Part shown: positions 33,479-43,254 of the stretch, in pieces
Layout of the letters: each line of letters starts with the position of its first letter
Numbering within the stretch: the first letter of the stretch is position 1
From: Rostrohypoxylon terebratum
Taxonomy: Eukaryota; Ascomycota; Sordariomycetes; Xylariales; Hypoxylaceae
DNA: 64,000 nt
Direction of reading: 5' to 3'
Assembly: GCA_022497145.1 (NCBI GenBank)
Contig: MU385857.1
Span: 868,001-932,000 of the forward strand
Program-made: the position numbers and the translations under genes
Notes under the pieces: model-generated
What the model was told of the DNA's origin: nothing
Seen by the model: the letters and a program-made list of their open reading frames with translations, nothing else
The model's database searches: none

Positions 33479-34137
33479 GACGACAACAGGGTAGTAGCTA
33501 GGAGCTGGAATATTGGGAGGTTTAGAAGGAAGAAGGCCTCAAGAGCTCACGAGACCAAAGATTGGGGCTCCCTGCTCCCAATTGAAGTCAATTGAGCTTC
33601 TAGGGAAAGGTTCCTTAACTCCCTTGAGTCACAACCTTGGAAAATACGATGTGTGAGTCTTAAAAAGGTCCGGTCGAAAATAATAAATTTCCCAGGCATA
33701 TGCGGGATGCCACCATAATTTGCATAGATAAGCCGATAAGGGATAAAAAAAAAAGTATTTCCAAATTCAGGGGCCCGCTGCTGCAAGACCACTTGCGAAA
33801 TACGGAGGTAGGAGGGGAACAAATCTCTTGGCGTACCCGATCTAACGGGGTACGGTATGTGAAAAGTTTAACTTCGTCCTTTTAGATTGGTCCGAGCTTC
33901 ATTTATTTCCACTTTGGGTCAAGCTCAGGGCACCCTTGCTACTCTATCTCAAAGTGACTACCACTTACGTTACAGAATACAGAATTTAGAGATAATGACG
34001 TCGTCTATACAGTTGTTGCCATTGTCGAATCTTAAAACTGCATTTAAGTATATAATTTATTGCTTGGCATTATGATATGGTTATCTTTCTTATATTCTAC
34101 ATAATGAATGATATAAGCTGAATCAACTATACCAAAA
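33479..34137. promoter_or_regulatory. Shared divergent promoter region of CPA2 and the transporter gene
   Basis: 659 bp between start codons. No gene is recognised. An A-run lies near 33746-33753 and the segment next to the transporter is AT-rich. The open frames here are short and featureless. Confidence 0.45.
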
Positions 34138-35693
34138 ATGCCTTCAGAACTACTGGTTTCCTTCCTGGGGGCTATACAAGCCTCCTTGTCGGTATTATTG
34201 ACTATTGGCGCGGGTGTCGCCGCAGCTCAGTTTGGCTTAATTACCACGCACGCTGCCGAAGAAGTATCCCATCTCTGTGTCACGATGCTATTGCCTTGCT
34301 TGATGGTTGTGAAATTGGGATCCGAATTACATCTTGATACTATAGGAAATTTCGTGCCCATAGTCAGTACGTCATCTTTCAATCCTAGAGGCCTAAACTA
34401 GAGGCTGCTCATTTCGCATGGATGGGTTGCTAACGCGATGGACCTACCCTTCTACTAAAGTCTGGGCAACAATCTATACAGTGGCATCCATTGGAATTGG
34501 CATGGCAGCCGTGGCGTTTTTCCGTTTACCAAAATGGGCGGTTCCTGCTATAGCGTTTAACAATACTCAATCGCTCCCCTTACTGTTGCTTCAATCATTG
34601 GAAGCTACTGGGGTACTATCATCCCTCGTCGGATCTGATCAAATGTCTGACGCAATCGAGCGCGCGAGAACATACTTCCTTGCTTGTTCTGTCATAAGCA
34701 ACACGATTACGTTTAGCCAAGGTCCGGAATGGATAGTTGACAAACAAGAAGACCACTCGACCGACCCTGAATGTCAGCAGTCTCCACAGGACGGGCGAGG
34801 CAACGACTCTCTCGAAGAGCAACGGCTAGGTGATGACGATGACGATGACGACCATCCGCCCGCGCAGCCCGACGAACGAACGTCACTCCTCCCTACCAAG
34901 ATAGTACATTGGGAGCATAAGGTAGGGGATGGCATCAGCTCTTTTTTTCGGAGTTACTTTTACGCCTTTCCAAGACCCATCCGAAAGGTTCTTACGGCTA
35001 TTGGGATGTTTTTCAACCCACCGTCCATTGGAGCAGCTATTGGTTTAGTTATAGGCCTATCGCCACCCCTACATCGACTATTCTTTGAAGGCATGACCGA
35101 AGGTGGTTATTTTAACGCGGTGTGTATCAAGTTCCCTTACACCAGGCCGTGCTAGGCTCGTATCACAATTATATTCCTCTATATTGACTTCTATTCCCAG
35201 TGGCTCACTTCTAGTTTGAGGAACATCGGCGAACTCTTCGTTTCGCTCCAAGTTATTGTTGTTGGGGTAAAACTAAGCCTGAGTTTGCGACTTATGAAGG
35301 AAGGTGAGGATACAGGTGCTGGATTGACTTTAGGTACAGTCCTTTGCGTAATATTCATACGATTTATTTTATGGCCAGCGATCAGCATTCCCCTCGTCTG
35401 GGCTTTGGCAACTTATACTAGCATTCTTCCTAAAGACCCTATATTATATTTTGCACTCATGGTTATGCCTGTGGGTCCTACTGCTATGAAGGTCCTCGCA
35501 TTGGCAGATGTTAGCGGAGCAAGTCAGAGAGTACGGATGTCAGTAGCTAAATTTCTTACAGTAAGTAGCAAGAGATCTCAAATCATACCCAGAAATATCA
35601 GATTTAACATGATAGCTTTCCTACGTTGTAACTCCTATAATATCTTTTGCGGTTGTGGGAGCTCTCAAAGCGGCAGAGGCTGCCAAGGAATGA
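34138..35693 (+). CDS. Membrane transport protein of the auxin efflux carrier (PIN/AEC) family
   Basis: Four exons (34138-34366, 34461-35119, 35201-35560, 35616-35693) give 441 residues. The N-terminal hydrophobic helices begin LVSFLGAIQASLSVLLTIGAG and include a TMLLPCLMVVKLGSEL helix. A long hydrophilic loop (about residues 165-225) has an acidic run and ends in DERTSLLP. The C-terminal helix bundle contains FFNPPSIGAAIGLVIGL, LQVIVVGVKLS and FALMVMPVGPTAMKVLALADVSGASQ, the last like the conserved GPPA-type segment of AEC proteins. The exon-1/exon-2 junction uses GTACGT and an AAAG acceptor with GCTAAC upstream; phase and content support it. In fungi these sit in the ER or plasma membrane with unknown substrates. 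Family call is firm, substrate unknown. Confidence 0.87.
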
Positions 35694-36213
35694 GCGCGCT
35701 ATCATAGTATATACATAGTATATAGTACCTATCAATGTACTCAAAGGGTTTGAAAAGATTGATTCAATAAAATAACATTGAAATCATAAGTCAACATCAT
35801 AAAATAATAAGCCTTTCTATGTAAGTTATCTATTTATCGATTTACCTATGTGATAGTGGCTATTCAATAGATTCAATAGGGATACCCCCTGTGATTAGTC
35901 ATCAATTGACCAAACACCCCTATCCCATACAGTATATACAGGTACCGTATACCCCCCAAAATAACACTGTAGCCGAGTAATCCACCCAACATCATATTCT
36001 CTCAGATATTCTCTCGACTTCCGTTTTAGTCGTAATTAATTCCAAGACGTTCAACGCCGCAACGTAAGAGACGCGCTGTCGCTCCCCACATTCTACGTCG
36101 AGCGACTACGCATTAGGCAGCCTTCCTCCTACATCATTTATTTTATGACGGCCTCACAGCATGTAAAAGACAACATAACCCGGGTGGCTTCTCACGTCGA
36201 TTGAGGTGGAGCT
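35694..36213. other. Intergenic, AT-rich
   Basis: No gene recognised. The segment 35700-35990 is AT-rich with repeated TATATAGTA/CTATTCAATAG-like words. The right end is the promoter of the Dsc4-like gene. Confidence 0.5.
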
Positions 36214-37363
36214 ATGAACAATGTTTCCACCCCGACCACGCCGGCGGACCCTCATCGTATATCCCACGGTCTTCAAGAGGACGACGCCGACGGCCCAGCA
36301 CAGTCCGCCGTGTCCGACCAGAATTATGATGGAGGCGCCGCCACGCAAAATCCACCGCTCTCTCCGGCGGCGAAGGAGGGCCTTATGAAGAAGCTACAGT
36401 TTATGATACATCTCAGCATTAGCTTGGATACGCTGGTGTATGCTGAGTTATGTGCGCTGTACTATATGGAGTATGAACTATGAACTACCCCTTTTATGCT
36501 ATTCTATCATTCCGTCCGCAGCGTCAAACAAAAAAAAGGCCGTTGTGCATCGTGAAAATGATCGCTGACGTCACTTATCTAGCTGTTCTTTTTTCCGATT
36601 GATGATCCGCTGGGTACCCCAAGCCCTATTTATTAGTCCAAAGGCCGAGGATACCGTTCTTATCATACCTAATTACCACGTCTCCGCGATCATCGGCCCA
36701 AATTTTCTCTGCACATTTATGCATCTTGTCGCCTCTCTGCCCCAAGCAGGCGAAGCCTCGCGAGGCTACCTCCATGGTGGCATATTATTCGACTTCATCG
36801 GCCAGAAAGCCCCATCATCCAAATTCTCGCTCCTACTGCTAGACCTTCTGGTATTTGGACTGCAGTGTTTTATGCTGACTGTGAACTTGGAGAAGGAGAG
36901 AGTACGCAAAGTGATAAAACCACTGGCCGCGCTCGATACTCCCACGACTTCCGTGACTCCCACGCCTACCACGACTTCCGTGACGGGGAGCGTTACAGGC
37001 CAGGATTACGATGCAGAAGAGCGGGGAGTTCTTAGAGGTGCGCCCATTGTGGATGAAACCCACGATATAGAAATGCAATCGTTCGGAAATGGACATGGTG
37101 GTCAACAGCATAATGTTGAGAGGACTGGATTACTCAGGCGGACGACTAACCACACGGATAATCTCGAAAGTCTAGCTGACACATTGATATCAGGAAATGC
37201 TGTTCTAGCTAACTTCAACGTGAGGCGGTCATTACAGACTGCTTGGCAGAACCGGGCGAGCACGCGCGAGAGCGTGACCGCTTATGCTATGCAGAATGTC
37301 AGATATGATGCGACGCTCGCAGCTTTGGCAGCGCAGAGGAGAGCAAGACTGAGGCAGCCATAA
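36214..37363 (+). CDS. DUF1746 protein, Dsc4-like subunit of the Dsc E3 ubiquitin ligase
   Basis: Two exons (36214-36470 and 36583-37363) give 345 residues. After a disordered N-terminus there are three to four hydrophobic segments: FMIHLSISLDTLVYAELCALYYMD, CSFFRLMIRWVPQALF after the splice, NFLCTFMHLVASL, and SLLLLDLLVFGLQCFMLTV. The order and the YYMDCSFFR core match the fungal DUF1746 family, which in fission yeast is Dsc4 of the Golgi Dsc ligase that activates the SREBP Sre1. The C-terminal half is soluble and contains a Thr/Pro/Ser run with an imperfect repeat (TTSVTPTPTTTSVTG) and the LLRRT block typical after the last span. The gene converges on RCL1 with only 47 bp between stop codons. 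Complex membership is inference from the family. Confidence 0.78.
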
Positions 37364-37410
37364 AATAGTCATGACAGATCAACGTACAAATTCAAAAGGA
37401 TATCATATTA

Positions 37411-38634
37411 CTACGCAATCTTCCTTCCCACGTTACCGACACCAGTCCCCTTCACCGAGACTATAATGTCGCCCGTATCATCATCATCATCTACATCTCG
37501 CAATCCCCAACTACTAGCTCCAAACTTCTTCAGATCTCGTGCAAGTCCTATTATTTGTTCTGTGCCCATTACGTCCCGCCCAAGGCGTAAACGCCCGACA
37601 TCTTCGGATCCCATAGCCATCAGCGTCAGAACGGTCCCTGCCGCTGACCCACTAACGCAACCTCCCAAATTTATGGCTTCTAAGAGCTGGTATGCGCATC
37701 TCTTTCCGATGTCCTCTGGTACTATGCCTCCCTTAGGCGGTGCTACAACATCGGCCGAATACAGCACGCCCACGGCGCTCGACTCTGCAACTAAGCTCAG
37801 ACCGAATCCGATTCCCATCCTCTTCTTACTTCCGGACTTCTCTGCCGCATCTGGGACTAAGGGTGCCTGATCGTATTGTGCCGCGATATGTATGTCCGAC
37901 ACGAAAGGGTTGAGCACTTCGCGTGCTGAATGTATCATACGAGCATTGTTCGACGCCGACGCACCTGTCGCATATGCGACACCTCGTATTCTTTTTATCC
38001 TGCCGGGGCTCCTATTCAAGTGTAACGTCTTGGGTAACCGGACTTGGCTCGCAAATCTGAGCTCGACCACACCAGCACCACCGCTACCGTGAGGTCCGGC
38101 GCATGACCTCTGCAGGACTCGTAGCTCTATCCGTACGGCGGGAATGCCGAAGAGATTGTATAATGGTAGAATGGCTGTGCGGAAGGAGTCGACGGAGAGG
38201 TCGCCCGTCTCGGTGGATGATGTGATGACGCCTGGGCCTGAGAATCGGACGTTCATTTGCGATTTCGAGAAGGGCGCGAGGAGACATAGAGGTAGGAGGA
38301 AGTAGGTAACACCTCGCGTGCAGGTAGCGGGAAGTTGGTGTTCGAGGATATCGCCATCCGCTGCGCCGAAGCCCGGTATAGCACCTGTGATCAAACCGGG
38401 TTGATACGTTATCGTCGTACCGGTATAGGATATTTGCATGGAACTGCCATTGGTGACGGTTTCGAGTAAACGGAGGAAGGAAACTTCATGCGGAGCGAGA
38501 CCGGGATTGGTGGGAGAATTAGAACGGATCTTGGATATGTGTATAGGCCGGCCTGTTAATGTTGATAATACCAGGCGCTGTGTGAATGATTTGTGGCCTG
38601 TAAATTTCAGGAACTCTGGTCGTGGGGTCGACAT
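37411..38634 (-). CDS. RCL1: RNA 3'-terminal phosphate cyclase-like protein Rcl1 (18S rRNA processing)
   Basis: Nucleolar factor required for early pre-rRNA cleavage at A0-A2 and 40S assembly, working with Bms1. One intronless exon of 407 residues. The start KFTGHKSFTQRLVLSTLTGRP and the HEVSFLRLLETVTNGS region are the Rcl1 signature within the RTC fold. Later motifs include GIPAVRIELRVLQRS, RGVAYATG, GIGFGLSLVAESSAVGV and CAYQLLEAINLGGCV. Rcl1 proteins lack the cyclase catalytic histidine and are inactive as cyclases; I did not verify that position beyond noting that no RtcA-like H motif is evident. There is an acidic C-terminal insert (DVDDDDDTGD) before the final VKGTGVGNVGRK. Divergent from SEC66 with 395 bp between starts. 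Confidence 0.92.
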   Translation of the reverse strand: MSTPRPEFLKFTGHKSFTQRLVLSTLTGRPIHISKIRSNSPTNPGLAPHEVSFLRLLETVTNGSSMQISYTGTTITYQPGLITGAIPGFGAADGDILEHQLPATCTRGVTYFLLPLCLLAPFSKSQMNVRFSGPGVITSSTETGDLSVDSFRTAILPLYNLFGIPAVRIELRVLQRSCAGPHGSGGAGVVELRFASQVRLPKTLHLNRSPGRIKRIRGVAYATGASASNNARMIHSAREVLNPFVSDIHIAAQYDQAPLVPDAAEKSGSKKRMGIGFGLSLVAESSAVGVLYSADVVAPPKGGIVPEDIGKRCAYQLLEAINLGGCVSGSAAGTVLTLMAMGSEDVGRLRLGRDVMGTEQIIGLARDLKKFGASSWGLRDVDDDDDTGDIIVSVKGTGVGNVGRKIA

Positions 38635-39029
38635 CGTTGATGCGGTCGTGATGAATCTACGAAAAGACTGTCGAGTACCCGGTTTATTTTCAATAGGTAT
38701 TCAAGACGGAAGAAATTCTGCCGTCCGGATAGCAGAAAAAAATTACTAGCTAGGTAAAGGCGGTGAGTGGCTATGAACGGCTAGGTACCAAATTTAGCAG
38801 CTGTGGCTTGTGGGCTAGATTGTTTTAGCGTGTATGTACATAGGTACATGCAGGTATCCAAGTGGTGTGTGGATACAATTAAGCTACATGAAAAGTGTCA
38901 AGATCCCGACTTCCCCAAAAAGTACATCACCCTAGGGCCTATGTAATATTCGAACCGAAGTTTGACACTTCGTCAAACTTACTCCTTCCATCTTTCCCAA
39001 TCACAGTCTATCATCAGTCAACCGACGAG
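38635..39029. promoter_or_regulatory. Shared divergent promoter of RCL1 and SEC66
   Basis: 395 bp between the start codons. It contains TAGGTACC words near 38783 and 38838. The ORF that extends SEC66 upstream to 38895 is in frame but looks like leader sequence. Confidence 0.5.
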
Positions 39030-39861
39030 ATGTTTGAAGTAGACTGGCTGAGCCTCGCGCTCCCATTTGCATATATCACTGTCCTCGGTGGTTCTTTGTA
39101 CACTTTCTCTACTATTTACAGGAAGCGAAAGGCGTGTATGTGATCCCTACCCGATGCACGAGTCTTCAACGAGATTGATAAGTTTGCAGCACAAAGCGCC
39201 AACCTCGAGCCATGGTTCCCTCCTCACTTGCAGCGAAATGTCTACCTCACTCTCCTTCATATGGAACCCGAACCTGGTCAAGAGAAAGCACCCAAGATCC
39301 CCGATAGTGTTATCCGAGCTGCACTTCTGCGGAGAGCAGTCGAGGACATCCGACGCATCATTCAGATCCGAACCTCAAAACAAGCACTCAATACATTGCT
39401 ACAGAGAGGCAGTGTAGGCGAAGACTTGAATCAGAGGTTTACGCGGGCTGAGAAGGAGATTGAGGAAGAGTTGCGCGATGTCGTCGCGGAGGTAAGAGAT
39501 GCTTGAGACATACATTATCTGAGATGCAGCCCGCAACGAAGAATAACAGGCACTAATCAATCTACAGGCCAATGCTCTTGCACCTGGTTGGGGTCAGACC
39601 ATTTTCCAGTCCGCGAACGAGATTGCTGCCAACACCATGCTACGTACTAAGCTTGAAGAGATTGAGAGCCGCGCAGAAGCTGAAAAGGAATGGTGGGAGA
39701 AGCGACGTGAAGCGATTAAGAAGGACTTCATGAGGGAGTTAGATGAGGAATCATCGACCAAGGGTTCCGTCAAAGGTAGTGACGATGACGCAGTCTTGGT
39801 CGACTCAGGTACGCCTGCATCTACTCCCGGAGGCTCCAAAAAGAAGAAGGGCAAGAAATGA
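39030..39861 (+). CDS. SEC66: ER translocation protein Sec66 (Sec62/63 complex)
   Basis: Non-essential subunit of the Sec63 complex for post-translational protein import into the ER. Three exons (39030-39135, 39190-39491, 39568-39861) give 233 residues. An N-terminal membrane span (LSLALPFAYITVLGGSLYTF) is followed by the basic RKRKA stop-transfer and the family motif NLEPWFPPHLQRNVYLTLLH. Then come an all-helical cytosolic domain (AALLRRAVEDIRRIIQIR), GWGQTIFQSANEI, and a Lys/Glu-rich coiled tail ending GGSKKKKGKK. The first intron is 54 nt, a multiple of three, with an in-frame TGA. The donor GTATGT and acceptor TTGCAG support it. A frame also reads through the intron by chance up to the TGA. 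Confidence 0.9.
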
Positions 39862-40606
39862 GTATTCGCCATTCATTGTCGGCCTTATATTACAATAGAG
39901 AGACAGAGAAAACTTGGAGAAGCTGTCAGACCATACTATATAATCGCCGTGAGGCGGTACCTAGCATATTGCATCTTCGCATCCGGCGTTTAGGTGTTAG
40001 GTTATAGGGGTAATTGTACGAGTACACGACATATATACTCAGGTAGATTGCGTCGACGGCGTAGCATCTGGGTATCCATACTTATTGATACCCGTGTTGG
40101 GAATTGTACCATGATCTCACACCTTATTTTGATGTTGGTTTCTTGATTGCTTGCACACTATCGTGACATGAACCACTAGAAAACTTCTGATAACATGAGC
40201 ACCTAATCAGTAATGAATGATTAAAAATCTATATATTTTATCATTTACGAATAATATCAAGCATCCGTATTCGACGTTTTACCTGCAAGCTCCCAGCCAG
40301 CGTGATATGCTCGACGCATTAAAAATAAAAAGCTAATACTAATCGGGTAATTCAAGTTTAGTGCCGGCAATTTTCATACTGCACCTACCTAACGGGTAGG
40401 TACCTATTATTTGCACTGCACAGTCTGCACTGACGTACGAGGTACCCTGCTGCCCTGCAAACAGAAGCTACTACCTCCAGTACCTCCAGGTAGCAGCCTG
40501 GAGCCGAAACAAACTCTCACTTTTCCTACGAACATCCTGTCATCGTAACTCAAACAAATCCCGCTCATCTCGTTCCACCCCATTCAATTGATAGACTTCG
40601 GATACA
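39862..40606. other. Intergenic region between SEC66 and the Cus2-like gene
   Basis: No gene recognised. AT-rich in 40190-40340, then TAGGTACCTA at 40397-40406 and short direct repeats of GCAGCC/TACCTCCAG around 40470-40500 in the presumed promoter of the gene at 40607. Confidence 0.5.
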
Positions 40607-41821
40607 ATGGCAGACCCCCAACCCGCACCTGGTTTGACTTTCCCGACAAATCCTCAAGAGTTCGAGCACGACGAACGCATCTCGTTTTCGAAGCTCGACA
40701 ACAAGTATATCGCCGTGCAAGATGACGGAAGCGAGTTTGAGTGGGACAGCCAGTTGAAGCGGTGGATCCCGATACTAGATGAAGAGCTCCTTGCTCAGCA
40801 ACAGTCCGCGTACGGCGGTGCCACGAGCCCAGATGACGACAGCGGTAGCAACGTGCCGAACAAGAAGCGCAAGAAGGGCCACGCAAACGGGGGTCCGAGC
40901 GATCGGGGTTCGGAGGGACGAGAACAGAAACCGCGCCCGCAGAAGCGGCAGAAGCAGCCGCCTCAGCCGCGCCAGAACACGGCTATATACGTGACGGGGC
41001 TCCCGCTGGACGTGACGGTGGACGAGGTGCACGAGGCGTTCTCGCGCAAGTGCGGCGTCATCGCGGAGGAGATCGACAGCGGCCGCCCGCGCATCAAGCT
41101 GTACACGGACGAGGCGGGGAACTTCAAGGGCGACGCGCTGATCGTGTTCTTCAAGCCGCAGAGCGTCGACATGGCCATCATGCTGCTCGACGACACCGAC
41201 TTCCGGTTCACCGCGTCCGGGCTCGCCAGCGGCCGCATGCGCGTGCAGGCCGCGGACGCCAGCTACAAGAAGACGCACTACGAGGGCGAGGCTGCCGAGG
41301 CCGGGGGCGGCGCGGAGGCCGAAGGCGAGAAGAGCAATCATATCACGGGCGCGGGGAAACCCCGTGATAAGACGCGCGAGCAGGATAAGAAGAAGATCAT
41401 CAAGAGGACGCAGAAACTAGACGCGAAGCTCGCGGATTGGGACGACGACGAGGACCCGTACGGCGCGCAGCTGGAGACGGCGGCGAGGCGCGATCGCGTG
41501 GTCGTGCTGAGGCATATGTTCACGCTGAAGGAGCTCGACGAGGATCCTGCGGCGATGCTGGAGATTAAAGAGGATATCCGCGAGGAGTGCTCGAAAATCG
41601 GCCCCGTGACGAACGTCGTGCTGTACGATCTGGAAGAGGAAGGCATCGCGAGCGTCAAGTTTAAGACGGCCGAGGCGGCCGAGGCGTGCGTGAATCTGAT
41701 GGACGGACGCGCGTTCGATGGTCGGACGGTGCGGGCTACGATAGCGACGGGCCGCGAGAAATATAGGAAATCGGGCAAGAAACAGGGTGATGATGCGGAG
41801 GGCGAGGATAGTGATGATTGA
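40607..41821 (+). CDS. Splicing factor of the Cus2/HIV Tat-specific factor 1 family
   Basis: U2 snRNP-associated RRM protein; yeast Cus2 and human TatSF1 help U2 structure and SF3b interaction. A single exon encodes 404 residues. Residues 1-65 carry an aromatic motif region (KYIAVQDDGSEFEWDSQLKRWIP). A basic linker precedes RRM1 at about 125-215 (TAIYVTGLPLDVTVDEVHEAF, RIKLYTDEAGNFKGDALIVF). A Lys-rich helical linker follows, then a second RRM at about 295-385 (VVVLRHMFTLKELDEDPAAM, GIASVKFKTAEAAEACVNLM) with RAF in DGRAFDGRTV. That matches the R-x-F signature of UHM domains that bind SF3B1 ligand motifs. The central part (about 40900-41330) is markedly GC-rich at third positions compared with the neighbours. 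Confidence 0.92.
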   Translation: MADPQPAPGLTFPTNPQEFEHDERISFSKLDNKYIAVQDDGSEFEWDSQLKRWIPILDEELLAQQQSAYGGATSPDDDSGSNVPNKKRKKGHANGGPSDRGSEGREQKPRPQKRQKQPPQPRQNTAIYVTGLPLDVTVDEVHEAFSRKCGVIAEEIDSGRPRIKLYTDEAGNFKGDALIVFFKPQSVDMAIMLLDDTDFRFTASGLASGRMRVQAADASYKKTHYEGEAAEAGGGAEAEGEKSNHITGAGKPRDKTREQDKKKIIKRTQKLDAKLADWDDDEDPYGAQLETAARRDRVVVLRHMFTLKELDEDPAAMLEIKEDIREECSKIGPVTNVVLYDLEEEGIASVKFKTAEAAEACVNLMDGRAFDGRTVRATIATGREKYRKSGKKQGDDAEGEDSDD

Positions 41822-42318
41822 GCATGAGAGCACGCATTTGCTAAAGTTAATGGAAAGTAGGGGACTATATAGTCCCCAAACTATGCATATGTATTATGTA
41901 TTATGGTTCAGAAAAGAGTCACGATGTACGATTGCGTTTGCGTGGCATTGCGAGAGGCAAGATCATACTGGCTATGCGATGACATAGTTATAAAATAGCT
42001 GAAAAGATTCCCAGAACATGCATCTCGAGAAATGGGATCCATATAGGTGACTGAGTGATTGGGAATACCTCCATACCTAGGCAATTAATTGAGCATATTG
42101 CCCTAGGCGATTTCCTCATAGAGAGCTGGGTGAATGAGGCCGAGCGATGACGTATATTGTCCACGAAGATGCGTGCAAAGGAGGATTAATTAATAAAATT
42201 TCAATTTTCTTTCATATTTTTACTTTTACTTTTGAGAGTCACTATTTGCCTCTCGTTTCAACTGATCGGAAGTTACCTAGCCGTGGGTTTTGCAGTTTGT
42301 CACCCGGTACGTGAGGTT
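41822..42318. other. Convergent intergenic region
   Basis: 3' flanks of the Cus2-like gene and of the minus-strand DUF5519 gene. AT-rich around 42180-42235. Nothing else recognised. Confidence 0.5.
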
Positions 42319-43254
42319 TTACATCATATCCTCCAGCCCTTCCAATTTCATCTCTTTAGCGCTAACCCAGTACCCAGCTGCTTCAATGATCTGGCACACA
42401 ACCTTTAGCTCATCCATACTTCGGGGAGCATACACCATTGTGAATTGCTTGGGGACGGGCATCTTCAGCAAACATTGGCTCGTCAGCGGGTGGCGTTGAC
42501 CCCAACCCTTCTCAATAACTTCCTTCACGTCGTCCGGATGAAGGTTGAGGTGCATCGAATAGTCCGAGTTGTGGACATGGCAGATCTCCCCTTGACAAGT
42601 GTTGTTGAAAGGGTATCGGGCAAACAGTCCCAGGCCGTGCTTCTCGAAGCAAGAAGTGCCGACCCCAACCTCGTCCGAGTTCATGTGACCATGATTCTCC
42701 AGGATGCGCCGGAGAGCGAGATAGCACTCCCGTGAACCGAATTGGTTGACCTGTCTCTGCGGTGCGATTCCGACAACCTTCGGACGTAATCCGCAGCGGT
42801 AAGGAAGGGGCTTGTTACGGAAGACCCCAACAGCCGGCTGGACGTCCGGGTCTGCAGGGAGAGGGTTGAACGGGTCCCGACAAGCCCAGAGCTTGAGCCA
42901 GTTGATGCGGATATAACCAGGGAAGGTCGCGGGTGTTCCCCCCGGACCAAGTTTCAAGTAGTTTTGATAGTCATTATGGATGAAGACGAGGCCGGTAGTC
43001 AGCCCGACAGACACGGCTAGGACAGAGGGTTCGACTAGGTGTATGCTAAGCATAAGAACGAGAGAAATGGCGAAGATAGCAGTTCCATCTAACGTAACCG
43101 TAAGAGGATCTTGCCTAATAGTCACGTTGATGGCTAGAGGGTCGACATCTTGGTTGGGGCATGCATCGATAGAAGAATGTGTGAATGTGTTTGTCCGCGT
43201 GAGAACACCGGACATGATGTCAGAGTAGACGTTGTGAGAGATCAGCTTGACCAT
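42319..43254 (-). CDS. DUF5519 (luciferase-like domain) membrane protein
   Basis: One exon, 311 residues. About two hydrophobic segments at residues 58-95 (AIFAISLVLMLSIHLVEPSV, AVSVGLTTGLVFI) are followed by a soluble C-terminal domain. That domain has GLGLFARYPF, GEICHVHNSDYSMHLNLHPDD and VIEKGWGQRHPL, which I recognise as the domain labelled luciferase/DUF5519 in fungal proteins. The domain name does not imply light emission and no enzyme activity is established from sequence. His in CHVHNSD and the H of HLNLHP are conserved-looking. The family is widespread in filamentous fungi. The start is the first ATG of the frame; upstream sequence (43255-43330) is pyrimidine-rich when read on the minus strand, compatible with a leader. 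Confidence 0.75.
   Translation of the reverse strand: MVKLISHNVYSDIMSGVLTRTNTFTHSSIDACPNQDVDPLAINVTIRQDPLTVTLDGTAIFAISLVLMLSIHLVEPSVLAVSVGLTTGLVFIHNDYQNYLKLGPGGTPATFPGYIRINWLKLWACRDPFNPLPADPDVQPAVGVFRNKPLPYRCGLRPKVVGIAPQRQVNQFGSRECYLALRRILENHGHMNSDEVGVGTSCFEKHGLGLFARYPFNNTCQGEICHVHNSDYSMHLNLHPDDVKEVIEKGWGQRHPLTSQCLLKMPVPKQFTMVYAPRSMDELKVVCQIIEAAGYWVSAKEMKLEGLEDMM

Noticed and set aside
38895..39029. Upstream extension of SEC66
   Set aside because: Hydrophilic and unlike the family N-terminus, which starts directly with the membrane anchor at the ATG 39030.
39141..39143. In-frame TGA in SEC66 as a nonsense mutation
   Set aside because: A standard GTATGT...GCAG intron of 54 nt removes it and gives the expected family sequence.
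40775..41341. 188-residue antisense ORF
   Set aside because: Shadow of the GC-rich Cus2-like gene; Arg/Leu-rich with no motifs.
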